34,754 bases of DNA, taken from the NCBI GenBank assembly GCA_021804965.1, contig JAJZGG010000023.1, positions 1 to 34,754 of the forward strand. Direction: 5' to 3'. Positions within the stretch are counted from its first letter, which is position 1, and each line of letters begins with the position of its first letter. Positions 16,350-23,834 of the stretch are shown here, in pieces. The position numbers were made by a program, and so were the translations under genes. The stretch is from Acidobacteriota bacterium. GTDB lineage: Bacteria; Acidobacteriota; Terriglobia; Terriglobales; Acidobacteriaceae. The notes below the pieces were generated by a model that was given only the letters and a program-made list of their open reading frames with translations, ran no database searches and was not told the DNA's origin.

Positions 16350-16705
16350 AGACCGTGCTGGTGGCAGAGGACAACGCGGTCAATCGGGAACTGGTTACGG
16401 AGATGCTGGAAATGCTGGGCTATGGTGTCCTTGAGGCGCGCGATGGCCAGGAGGCGCTGGAGCAGCTCGCTGCGCAGTTGCCTGACGTGGTGCTTCTCGA
16501 TCTGCAGATGCCCCGAATCGATGGTCGCGAAACCATCCGCCGCATTCGCGATAATCCTGCCTGGAGACATTTGCCGGTGATCGCCTGCACGGCATTTGCC
16601 ATGCAGGGCGACCGGGAAGAGATCCTGAACCTGAGTTTTGACGGGTATATCTCCAAGCCGGTCTCCTTCGCCGAGTTGATGGCGGTACTGCAACATGTGA
16701 TCTGA
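16346..16705 (+). CDS. Single-domain response regulator (DivK/CheY-like)
   Basis: A 119-residue stand-alone receiver. All pocket residues are present: E8-D9 (VAEDN), phospho-acceptor D52 (LLDLQMP), T82 in ACTAFAM and K104 (ISKP). The CTAFAMQGDR stretch is typical of DivK-like regulators. Its ATG overlaps the kinase stop by four bases (ATGA), and AAAGGAG lies about 10 bases upstream, so the three signalling genes form one coupled operon. With no output domain, it probably acts by protein contact or as a phosphate shuttle for the hybrid kinase. Confidence 0.9.
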   Translation: MKTVLVAEDNAVNRELVTEMLEMLGYGVLEARDGQEALEQLAAQLPDVVLLDLQMPRIDGRETIRRIRDNPAWRHLPVIACTAFAMQGDREEILNLSFDGYISKPVSFAELMAVLQHVI

Positions 16706-16771
16706 CCGCTTTGCTGCCTCTATGCCCCGTGGCGGCCTATTCCTGCAATCCTGTGCCGGTTACAATGCAAT

Positions 16772-17117
16772 GGGTTCTTCCTCGCTTTTGGTGAAGGGAG
16801 GTCCAGTACTTCATGTTGGTGCGGGATGATGTTCAAGCGGCATGAACGACGCGCAGGCGCAGCAGGTCGAAGTTGGCGCGGCCGTACATGGAGCGCTTAA
16901 TGAGCTTTAGCCGATGAACATTTCCTTCTAACGGGCCGTTGCTCCAGGGTTGTTGCATGGCGGCCAGCAACGCAACCTCGTCGCGGAAACTGGACACCCG
17001 TCGATGTGCATTGGGAACAATATCCGCAAGCCTTGAATTCGCGGAGTCGATATCCCCAAGACTACACCCAGAAATAGAAGGCTTCCAGACAACCATCGAA
17101 GACATCGTTTGGCGCAA
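16772..17117 (-). mobile_element. Remnant of an ISL3-type insertion sequence
   Basis: The transposase fragment below and about 60 bases after its stop appear to be the end of an insertion sequence. The stretch from 16772 (GGGTTCTTCC on the plus strand) resembles terminal inverted repeats of the ISL3 family, which begin GG-x-TCTT. No matching opposite end was found, so the left part of the element is lost. Confidence 0.45.
16833..17117 (-). pseudogene. ISL3-family transposase, C-terminal fragment
   Basis: About 94 codons remain of a protein normally around 400 residues or more. The last 70 residues are clearly transposase: WSNGPLEGNVHRLK contains the final catalytic Glu region of the DDE domain, followed by KRSMYGRANFDLLRLRV, a hallmark ending of ISL3-family (COG3464-like) transposases. 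Upstream residues lose similarity, and stops appear before any start-proximal domain. The fragment cannot be active. It lies within the putative island, about 140 bases from the tRNA 3' end, and may mark an event that removed the island integrase. Confidence 0.75.
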
Positions 17118-17254
17118 ATTGTGATGAGATCAGTGCTTTACCAGAGGAATGGGCGTTCTATCGTGCTGCTCCAATCACTTTTGGGAGCATTTTGGCTGCT
17201 ACACGGCATTCAAATTTGATACTGTAAGCTATTAATACTAAATTACTTAAGAAC

Positions 17255-17277
17255 ATTGGCTGCCCCCCAGGGATTCG
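17255..17277 (+). repeat. tRNA-Gln 3' end, putative att site (tRNA-proximal copy)
   Basis: This copy comprises the 3' part of the intact tRNA-Gln gene plus two flanking bases. It matches 12509-12530 at 22 of 23 positions, in direct orientation. It would be the insertion target of the integrase that brought in the island. Confidence 0.7.
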
Positions 17278-17330
17278 AACCCCGATAGACTGCTCCAGAG
17301 GCAGTTGTCCTACCATTGAACGAGAGGGCA
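17257..17330 (-). tRNA. tRNA-Gln (anticodon CTG)
   Basis: A complete 74-base cloverleaf read on the minus strand. The acceptor stem TGCCCTC pairs with GGGGGCA, followed by discriminator G and an encoded CCA. The D arm is GTTC/GGAC, the anticodon stem is ACTGC/GCAGT with loop CTCTGGA (anticodon CTG, reading CAG), the variable loop is CTAT, and the T arm is CGGGG/CCCTG with loop TTCGAAT. All stems close, with a few G-U pairs. It is the chromosomal anchor of the putative island. Confidence 0.95.
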
Positions 17331-17349
17331 GTATTCTGTTGACTTCCCC

Positions 17350-17379
17350 ATCATACTGGGAAGGTCGCGGTGCGGTCAA
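17350..17379 (-). promoter_or_regulatory. Promoter of tRNA-Gln
   Basis: On the minus strand TTGACC (17379-17374) and TATGAT (17355-17350) are separated by 18 bases, each a 5/6 match to the sigma-70 consensus. The predicted start lies about 13 bases before the mature tRNA, as expected for a tRNA gene. Confidence 0.7.
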
Positions 17380-17642
17380 CGGCTGGCATTGCGGAGTTGG
17401 GCCTGAATCCAAACGCAAGGAACTGCGGCCGTTGTTTGGGGCCGGATGGAAGATGCGAGGGCTGCAGCGAGCCGGAGACACAGTCCAGCGGAGCCTGCTC
17501 GAACGCTTCACTCCGCCCTGGATTTGCAATTGCGAAAACAGTCTGGAGCTGTCTGTCATTCCTATGGTTTGCTTATGGAAAACTTATCTGCGACATGGGA
17601 AGTTAAGGATACGAAATTCAATCTCAGGTAGAATCAGGGGAA

Positions 17643-18038
17643 ATGATGGAACTGATGCTCAATCTGGTGTGGGCAACCACGGCGCTGGCGATGCTGGTGG
17701 CGTGGCTGCGCATGCCAAGACATGAGCATGCCAGTCGGACGCGACAGATTCTGTGCCTGGGGATTGCGCTGCTTCTGCTGCTGCCGGTGATCTCGCTGAG
17801 CGATGATCTGGTGGCTGCGCAGACGACGACCGAAATGGACGGCTGTGTGCGACGTGCGCACGAGGCACACGCGCATCCGCCGCATCTCTGCACAGCGTCC
17901 TGTACGCAGGCGGCCACTGCGCCGTTCGCATTTGAGCTCCCGAGTCGTTGGGAGTTCCTGCCATTGCCGCAGGAATTCCGCTCCGCGCACTCGGCTTCCG
18001 TTCAGTTGCCTTTCAGCAGACCGCCGCCGGCGGCCTGA
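17643..18038 (+). CDS. Small membrane protein with Cys/His-rich periplasmic tail
   Basis: A 131-residue protein with no recognised family. ATG 17643 and 17646 both follow AGGGGAA closely; the second has better spacing. Hydrophobic helices at about 6-22 and 36-53 flank a basic, His-containing loop (RMPRHEHASRTR), so the positive-inside rule puts the tail outside the cytoplasmic membrane. That tail contains C68, H73, H76, H78, H81, C83 and C87 in about 20 residues, a plausible metal-binding patch, and ends in a Pro-rich stretch. It immediately precedes, by 76 bases and on the same strand, the genes of a metal RND efflux pump, so a role as periplasmic metal binder or accessory factor is an attractive inference. 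Base composition matches its neighbours. Confidence 0.65.
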   Translation: MMELMLNLVWATTALAMLVAWLRMPRHEHASRTRQILCLGIALLLLLPVISLSDDLVAAQTTTEMDGCVRRAHEAHAHPPHLCTASCTQAATAPFAFELPSRWEFLPLPQEFRSAHSASVQLPFSRPPPAA

Positions 18039-18114
18039 TCCTTCGCGCAAAACTTTATTTCATTCTTTCTGCATTCCTATCCGGCCGCTTTGTTGCGCGG
18101 CGAAGAAGGCGTAC

Positions 18115-19449
18115 ATGAAACGATCCCTGCATGTATGGGGCGTTTGTGGCGTACTGGGGGTTGCGATTCTGGCAATTCCTGGCGATGCGCAGACGACTGC
18201 CCCCAAAAGTTCCGCAGATGCAACCGCACCGAACAGCACACGGCAGACGATGACGTGGGAGCAGGTGAAGGCGCGGTTTGAGACTGCCAATCCCACGCTG
18301 AAGGCCGATGCCTTGAACGTGGATGAGATGAAGGCGAACGAGATTACGGCCAATCTGCGACCGAATCCCACGCTTTCCTTCACCGAGGATCAGACCTATC
18401 CCTTTGCGCCGCACATTGATCCCAACACCAACACGACCAACTATCGTCCGCTGACCGATGCACTGACCACAGGCTCCATCAGCTATCTGCACGAGCGGCA
18501 GCACAAGCGGGAGTTGCGACTGGAAAGCGCGAAGGAAGGGACGCGGATTGCCGGCTCCCTGCATGAGGACCTGCAGCGCAACCTGATGTACAACCTGCGT
18601 GTGGCGTTTGTGCAGACGCTGGAGGCCAAGGCGGTTCTGGATCTGGCGCATGCCGATCTGGACTACTACGACCACATCATTGCCATCAGCAAGGCGCGCT
18701 TCCAGGCGGGCGATCTGGCGCAGATTGATCTGGACCGGATTGAGCTGCTTCGCGTGCAATACGAAAGCGAGATTGAAGCGGCGACGGTGAACCTGCGATC
18801 ACAGAAGATTGCCCTGCTGCAGATGCTGGATGACCGCACGCCGGTGGATCGGTTTGACGTGACGGGGGCGTTTGATTTTGCGGATTCGATGCTGCCCTTG
18901 AATGATTGTGAGCAGTCTGCACTGCAGGCCAGACCGGATCTGGCAGCGGCGCTGCAATCCGTATTGCAGGCCAGGACAAACTACAAACTGGCAAAAGCAA
19001 ATGGCACGGCCGACCCGACGTTTGCCGTCGATTCGGGAGCCAATCCTCCGCTTCCAACCTATGTGGGCGTGAACATCAATATTCCGATTCGCATCTTTGA
19101 CCGCAATCAGGGAGAGAAGCAGCGCACGCAGATCGACATTGCTCGCAATCAGCAATTGACCGAGGCGGCACGCGCACAGGTCTTCAGCGATGTGGACAGT
19201 GCCTACGAACAGGTGCGCAGCGCACTGACCCTGCTGAAGCCCTATCGCAACCAGTATCGCGGACAGGCCACGCGGGTGCGCGATACGGTGACCTATGCCT
19301 ATCAGCATGGCGGAGCTTCGCTGATGGATTTTCTGAATGCGCAGAGTGATTATCGTGCCGTGCAACTGGCCTATCTGCAACTGGTTGGAACGTATTTGAC
19401 AGCAACGGCGCAGCTCAACCTGGCCGTGGGACGCGAGGTGATTCCTTGA
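18115..19449 (+). CDS. Outer membrane factor of metal RND efflux system (CzcC/TolC-like)
   Basis: A 444-residue exported protein. The open frame extends upstream, but ATG 18115 is chosen because it begins a clean signal peptide (MKRSLHVWGV to GDAQ) and has GAAGAAGG about 6 bases upstream. It carries the two-fold repeated helical pattern of outer membrane efflux proteins: LRPNPTLSFTEDQ, then long coiled helices, RFQAGDLAQIDLDRIELLRVQ, LQARPDLAAALQSV in the second half, and YQHGGASLMDFLNAQ near the end. These proteins form a trimeric channel joined to the adaptor and pump. No lipobox is present. The adaptor gene overlaps its stop codon, so the operon is tightly coupled. Confidence 0.88.
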   Translation: MKRSLHVWGVCGVLGVAILAIPGDAQTTAPKSSADATAPNSTRQTMTWEQVKARFETANPTLKADALNVDEMKANEITANLRPNPTLSFTEDQTYPFAPHIDPNTNTTNYRPLTDALTTGSISYLHERQHKRELRLESAKEGTRIAGSLHEDLQRNLMYNLRVAFVQTLEAKAVLDLAHADLDYYDHIIAISKARFQAGDLAQIDLDRIELLRVQYESEIEAATVNLRSQKIALLQMLDDRTPVDRFDVTGAFDFADSMLPLNDCEQSALQARPDLAAALQSVLQARTNYKLAKANGTADPTFAVDSGANPPLPTYVGVNINIPIRIFDRNQGEKQRTQIDIARNQQLTEAARAQVFSDVDSAYEQVRSALTLLKPYRNQYRGQATRVRDTVTYAYQHGGASLMDFLNAQSDYRAVQLAYLQLVGTYLTATAQLNLAVGREVIP

Positions 19450-20624
19450 AGCAAATTCTGACAAACTTCCGCAATCATGCGTGGGCACCCACGATCACAG
19501 TGACCCTGGCCTGCATGGCTTGTACCACAAGTCTTCTGCTGAATGGATGCAAGAGTGCTCCCAGCAAAAGCGCTGCCACCGGACCGCAGAAGGTGATCCA
19601 TCTTTCCGACATGAATCTGATTACGGTGGATCCCCATAAGGCAGATTTGTTTCCGCTGGCGGAGTCGCAGCCTTACATGACACCCGCGCTGCTGAATGCC
19701 ACGGGAACGGTGATGCCGGATGTCTCTCGCACAGTTCCGGTCATTTCTCTGGTAAGCGGTCGGGTGGTGCAGATCGGTGCGCATCTGGATGACACGGTGA
19801 CCAAAGGTCAGCTGATGATGCGTCTGCAAAGCCCGGATGCAACCGCTGCGCTGGATGCGTATCGACGTGCCGTGAACGACGAGTTGCTGACGCGCAGGAC
19901 ACTGGATCGAACCCAGCAGCTCTATGACCACGGAGCAGCGGCGAAGTCCGCACTGGAACAGGCACAAAATGGGGAACAGGATGCGCAATCGGTTCTGACT
20001 GCGGCGCAGGAACAACTGAAGACGCTGGGACTGGATGCCAGGCACCCGAGTGACATCGTCTCAGTCTATGCACCGGTAAGTGGCGTGGTGATTGCACAGA
20101 ATGTGACCAACGCCGCAGCGGCAGGTGTGACCTATGCCGGATCGGCAACGGCCTTTACAATTGCCGATCTTTCCACGGTGTGGGTGCTCTGCGATGTGTA
20201 TGAGAATCAACTTGCTGATCTCAAGCTGGGACAGGCTGCCACGATCCATTTCAATGCCTATCCGGATCGTACGCTGAGTGGAAAGATTGATGATATTGGT
20301 CCGGTTCTGGACCCCAGCATCCGGACAGCCAAGGTGCGGGTGGTTGTGCGCAATCCCGGCTATCTCCGGCTGGGCATGTTTGCGACGGCAACCTTTCGCA
20401 GCCTGCATCCGCGCACGTATACCGAGGTTCCAGCCAATGCCATTCTACATCTGCATGATCGTGCCTGGGTGTTTGTTCCGGCAGGTCCTGCGCAGTTTCG
20501 TCGCGTGGAGGTGCAGGCCGGCGACATGCTGCCTGGAGGCCAGCAGGAGATCACCGATGGCCTGACTCCAGGAACGAAAGTGGTGAGCAATGCGCTCTCA
20601 CTGGAAAGTGCGGTGAGCGAATAA
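19446..20624 (+). CDS. RND efflux periplasmic adaptor, probable lipoprotein (CzcB-like)
   Basis: A 392-residue membrane fusion protein. It starts with TTG at 19446, overlapping the upstream TGA; a GAGGTGA ribosome site a few bases upstream supports this non-ATG start. The N-terminus has a hydrophobic segment ending LLLNGC, so C35 is probably lipidated and anchors the protein to the inner membrane. The lipoyl-like half motifs VSGRVVQIGAHLDDTVTKGQ and VYAPVSGVVIAQNV flank a helical hairpin (about 135-200), followed by the beta-barrel STVWVLCDVYENQLADLKLGQ and a membrane-proximal domain. No His-rich metal-binding N-terminus was seen. It links the outer membrane channel to the pump. Confidence 0.88.
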   Translation: MKQILTNFRNHAWAPTITVTLACMACTTSLLLNGCKSAPSKSAATGPQKVIHLSDMNLITVDPHKADLFPLAESQPYMTPALLNATGTVMPDVSRTVPVISLVSGRVVQIGAHLDDTVTKGQLMMRLQSPDATAALDAYRRAVNDELLTRRTLDRTQQLYDHGAAAKSALEQAQNGEQDAQSVLTAAQEQLKTLGLDARHPSDIVSVYAPVSGVVIAQNVTNAAAAGVTYAGSATAFTIADLSTVWVLCDVYENQLADLKLGQAATIHFNAYPDRTLSGKIDDIGPVLDPSIRTAKVRVVVRNPGYLRLGMFATATFRSLHPRTYTEVPANAILHLHDRAWVFVPAGPAQFRRVEVQAGDMLPGGQQEITDGLTPGTKVVSNALSLESAVSE

Positions 20625-23600
20625 TGATTGCCGCCGTGGTGGATTTCGCACTTCGCAATCGATGGCTGGTGATGGGCGCGGTGATCGTGCTGACCATTGC
20701 CGGCATCCTGTCCTATCGGGCACTGCCGATTGAGGCGTATCCGGATGTGGCCAACAACTATGTCACCGTTATCACGCAATGGCCTGGGCGCTCTGCGGAG
20801 GAGATTGAGCGGCAGGTCACGGTGCCTGTGGAGATTCAGATGGCAGGCATCCCGCATCTGCAAAGTCTGCGATCCTTCACGCTGGCCGGCCTGTCCACTG
20901 TCCTGCTTACCTTCGACGACAGCTCAATTGACACCAAGAATCGCGAACTGGTGCTGGAGCGCATGCAACAGGTGACCCTGCCGCCCGGGCTGGTTCCACA
21001 GATGGGTACCGACTGGAGTCCGGTGGGACAGATTTATTGGTACACCGTGGAAAGCACCAATCCGGCCTACGATGCGATGGAAAAAAAATCGCTCGAAGAC
21101 TGGACGCTGGAGAAAACCTTCAAGCAGGTCCCCGGCGTTGTGGATGTGTCGAGCTTTGGAGGACCGACGCGGGAGTATCAGATCAAACTGGATCCGGACA
21201 AGCTGGTGAGCTATGGGCTGAGCCTGGCCCAGGTGGAACAGCAGGTGATCAACAACAACACCAACGCCGGCGGCAGCTTCATCGAACAGGGAGCGCAGCA
21301 GATCAACGTGCAGGCCATTGGCCTGTTTACGAGTATTCAGGATATTGAGAATACCGTCATCAAGACGCAGGCAGGAGCTGCCCTGCACATCCGCGATCTG
21401 GGCACGGTGTCGCAGGGATCCAAGATCCGCCTGGGCCAGATTGGCCGCACCTGGCACCATGCCGATGGAACCCTGGTGGATAATCCTGACACGGTGGAAG
21501 GAATTCTTGCACTGCAAAAGGGCGATGACTCGGATCCAGTTCTGAAGGGCATTGAAGCCAAGGTGGAGGAGCTGAACAACCACATCCTGCCCCATGGCGT
21601 GAAGGTGATTCCCTTCCTTGATCGTTCTGTGCTGGTGCACTTCACGGTGCATACGGTGGAACACAATCTGACGGAAGGCGTGATTCTCGTCTCGCTGATT
21701 CTCTTCCTGTTTCTGGGCAATGTGCGGGGCGCGATGATCGTCGCGCTGACCATTCCCTTCTCCCTGATGTTTGCCTCGATTCTGCTGAAGTTGAATCACA
21801 TTCCCGCCAATCTGCTCTCGCTTGGCGCTTTGGACTTTGGCATGGTGGTGGACGGAGCCGTGGTGATGATCGAAAACATTATTCGACATCTGAATCACAG
21901 CTCCGATCTGCATACACCGCAGCAGAAGATTCGGGACGCAGCCCAGGAGGTGCAACGCCCAGTCTTCTTCGCAATCGCCATCATCATCACGGCATACCTG
22001 CCGATCTTCACGCTGCAGGCGGTGGAGGGACGGCTGTTCCGCCCGATGGCGTGGACGGTTGCCTTTGCACTGCTGGGCGCGCTGACGTTTTCGATCATCG
22101 TGGCACCGGTGCTGGCGAGCCTGCTGTTCGGCAAAGGCGCAACGGAATGGGAGAACCCTTTGATGGGCTGGCTGGTTCGGCACTACCGCACCAGCGTCCG
22201 TTGGGCCATCACGCATCGCAGCGTGACGCTGACGGTTGCCTGCTGCATCTTTGCCCTGGCATTGTGGCTGAACTTCGGAGGCGTGATCGGATCGGAGTTT
22301 TTGCCGCACCTGGACGAGGGATCGATCTGGGTGCGCGGGTCGCTTGCCCCAAGTACGGGACCGGGCGCAAGCATTGACTTCACCAACAAGGCGCGGCTGG
22401 TCATGGCTTCGTTTCCGGAAGTGACACAGGTGGTAAGCCAGACAGGGCGTCCGGACGATGGCACCGACTACACCGGTTTTTTCAATACCGAATATTTCGT
22501 TGACCTGAAGCCAAAGGAGCAATGGCGACCGATCTTCCACCAGAACAAGGAGGAGTTGATCGCAGCCATGGATGCAGCGCTGGAAAAGTTTCCCGGGGTC
22601 ATCTGGAACTTCTCGCAACCCATTTCCGACAACATGGAAGAGGCCGTCTCCGGCGTGAAAGGGCAGCTTGCCGTGAAGCTGTATGGCAGCGATCTGCGCA
22701 CACTGGAGGCGAAGGCCGATGCCATTGCCGCAGTGATGCGCGGCGTTCCCGGCGTGGCGGATCTGGGCATTTTCCGCATCGTTGGACAGCCCAATCTGAA
22801 TCTTACGGTGGATCGGGAGGCAGCTTCGCGGTTTGGAATTAATGTGGCCGATATTCAGGATGCAATTCAGACTGCCGTGGGTGGCCAGCCGCTGACACAG
22901 GTCCAGCAGGGCGAAGCACGCTATGACGTCACGGTTCGCTACCAGCCGCAGTATCGCGACACCAAGGAAGCGATTGAGAACATTCGCCTGCTTTCACCCA
23001 GTGGGGAACGGGTTTCGCTTGCGCAGGTGACCCACATTACCGAGGATGATGGCGCGGAGGAGATTTATCGCGAAGGCGGAGAACGCTATATCGCCATCAA
23101 ATACTCCGTGCGCAACCGCGACCTGGGATCAACGGTTCGCGAGGCCATCGAAAAGGTGAATCGTCAGGTTGCGCTGCCGTCCGGATATCACCTGCAGTGG
23201 GCGGGCGAATACCAGAGCCAGCAGCGCGCGGACAAGCGTCTGGCGCTGGTGGTACCTGTGACGCTGGCGGGAATCTTCCTGATTCTCTACACCATGTTCG
23301 GATCGCTCAAGTGGGCGTCGCTGATCATGGCCAGTGTCTTCATGGCATCCATCGGAGGACCGCTGGCACTCTTCCTGACGCATACCAACTTCAGCGTCTC
23401 GTCCGGAGTGGGATTCCTGGCTCTGTTTGGAGTCTCTGTTCAGACGGGCGTGATCATGCTGGAGTACATCAACCAGCTGCGCGCGCGCCGCAAGGGAATG
23501 GAGGAGGATGGGAAGGACACAATCGTGGAAGCAGCGGTGGAGGGTGCTGTGCTTCGCCTTCGCCCGATCATGATGACCATGCTGGTGGCAACCCTCGGAC

Positions 23601-23782
23601 TGATGCCGGCTGCAGTTTCGCACGGCATTGGCTCGGACTCGCAGCGTCCGTTTGCCATCGTCATTGTGGGCGGACTGCTGGCCAATCTGGTGATCGGCGT
23701 CTATCTGCTGCCCACCCTCTATGTGCTCTTCGCTGGCGAGAAAGACCGCCTGCCAAAGGTGGATACGGCCGAGGAGTTCTAG
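20624..23782 (+). CDS. Heavy-metal RND efflux pump (CzcA/HME family)
   Basis: A 1052-residue inner-membrane proton antiporter, full length for the family. Its ATG overlaps the adaptor stop by one base (TAATG). The HME subgroup is shown by IEAYPDVANNYV near the N-terminus and by the helix-4 motif LDFGMVVDGAVVMIEN, where D404, D410 and E417 correspond to the proton-relay acids of CzcA. This DFG-xxx-DGAVV form is associated with divalent metals such as Co, Zn, Cd or Ni rather than with Cu/Ag pumps of the CusA type. The two large periplasmic loops and twelve helices are intact, including the second-half motif FGVSVQTGVIMLEYINQLR. The exact metal cannot be decided from sequence alone, and no metal-responsive regulator is adjacent. 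Confidence 0.92.
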   Translation: MIAAVVDFALRNRWLVMGAVIVLTIAGILSYRALPIEAYPDVANNYVTVITQWPGRSAEEIERQVTVPVEIQMAGIPHLQSLRSFTLAGLSTVLLTFDDSSIDTKNRELVLERMQQVTLPPGLVPQMGTDWSPVGQIYWYTVESTNPAYDAMEKKSLEDWTLEKTFKQVPGVVDVSSFGGPTREYQIKLDPDKLVSYGLSLAQVEQQVINNNTNAGGSFIEQGAQQINVQAIGLFTSIQDIENTVIKTQAGAALHIRDLGTVSQGSKIRLGQIGRTWHHADGTLVDNPDTVEGILALQKGDDSDPVLKGIEAKVEELNNHILPHGVKVIPFLDRSVLVHFTVHTVEHNLTEGVILVSLILFLFLGNVRGAMIVALTIPFSLMFASILLKLNHIPANLLSLGALDFGMVVDGAVVMIENIIRHLNHSSDLHTPQQKIRDAAQEVQRPVFFAIAIIITAYLPIFTLQAVEGRLFRPMAWTVAFALLGALTFSIIVAPVLASLLFGKGATEWENPLMGWLVRHYRTSVRWAITHRSVTLTVACCIFALALWLNFGGVIGSEFLPHLDEGSIWVRGSLAPSTGPGASIDFTNKARLVMASFPEVTQVVSQTGRPDDGTDYTGFFNTEYFVDLKPKEQWRPIFHQNKEELIAAMDAALEKFPGVIWNFSQPISDNMEEAVSGVKGQLAVKLYGSDLRTLEAKADAIAAVMRGVPGVADLGIFRIVGQPNLNLTVDREAASRFGINVADIQDAIQTAVGGQPLTQVQQGEARYDVTVRYQPQYRDTKEAIENIRLLSPSGERVSLAQVTHITEDDGAEEIYREGGERYIAIKYSVRNRDLGSTVREAIEKVNRQVALPSGYHLQWAGEYQSQQRADKRLALVVPVTLAGIFLILYTMFGSLKWASLIMASVFMASIGGPLALFLTHTNFSVSSGVGFLALFGVSVQTGVIMLEYINQLRARRKGMEEDGKDTIVEAAVEGAVLRLRPIMMTMLVATLGLMPAAVSHGIGSDSQRPFAIVIVGGLLANLVIGVYLLPTLYVLFAGEKDRLPKVDTAEEF

Positions 23783-23805
23783 GCCCAACCGACCGGGCAT
23801 ACCCT

Positions 23806-23834
23806 GCCGAGCTTCGCCAAGTGCGGGGCTCGGC
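23806..23834. terminator. Hairpin between convergent RND pump and permease genes
   Basis: GCCGAGC (23806-23812) pairs with GCTCGGC (23828-23834) across a 15-base loop, with TATTCTT following on the plus strand. It lies at the junction of two convergent genes and touches the permease stop. The T-run is poor, so termination is only probable. Confidence 0.4.

Larger units (their letters stand above)
12509..17277. mobile_element. Putative genomic island at tRNA-Gln, no integrase visible
   Basis: A roughly 4.75-kb segment bounded by direct repeats of the tRNA-Gln 3' end. It holds an apparently non-coding 580-base stretch, a three-gene two-component cluster, and a truncated ISL3-type transposase next to the tRNA. 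Synonymous codon choice in the signalling genes looks more C-ending (ATC, CTC, GGC, GCC) than in flanking genes, which use GGA and other A- or G-ending codons more; this was judged by eye, not computed. No integrase, excisionase or transfer gene was found, so the element would be immobile or a deletion remnant. Confidence 0.55.

Noticed and set aside
17158-17559. Minus-strand open frame crossing the tRNA gene, considered as an integrase remnant
   Set aside because: No integrase catalytic motif was found, and the frame reads straight through the tRNA.
20924-22618. 564-codon open frame antisense to the RND pump
   Set aside because: Low-complexity His/Arg/Gln-rich translation with no domain; the pump gene is full length.
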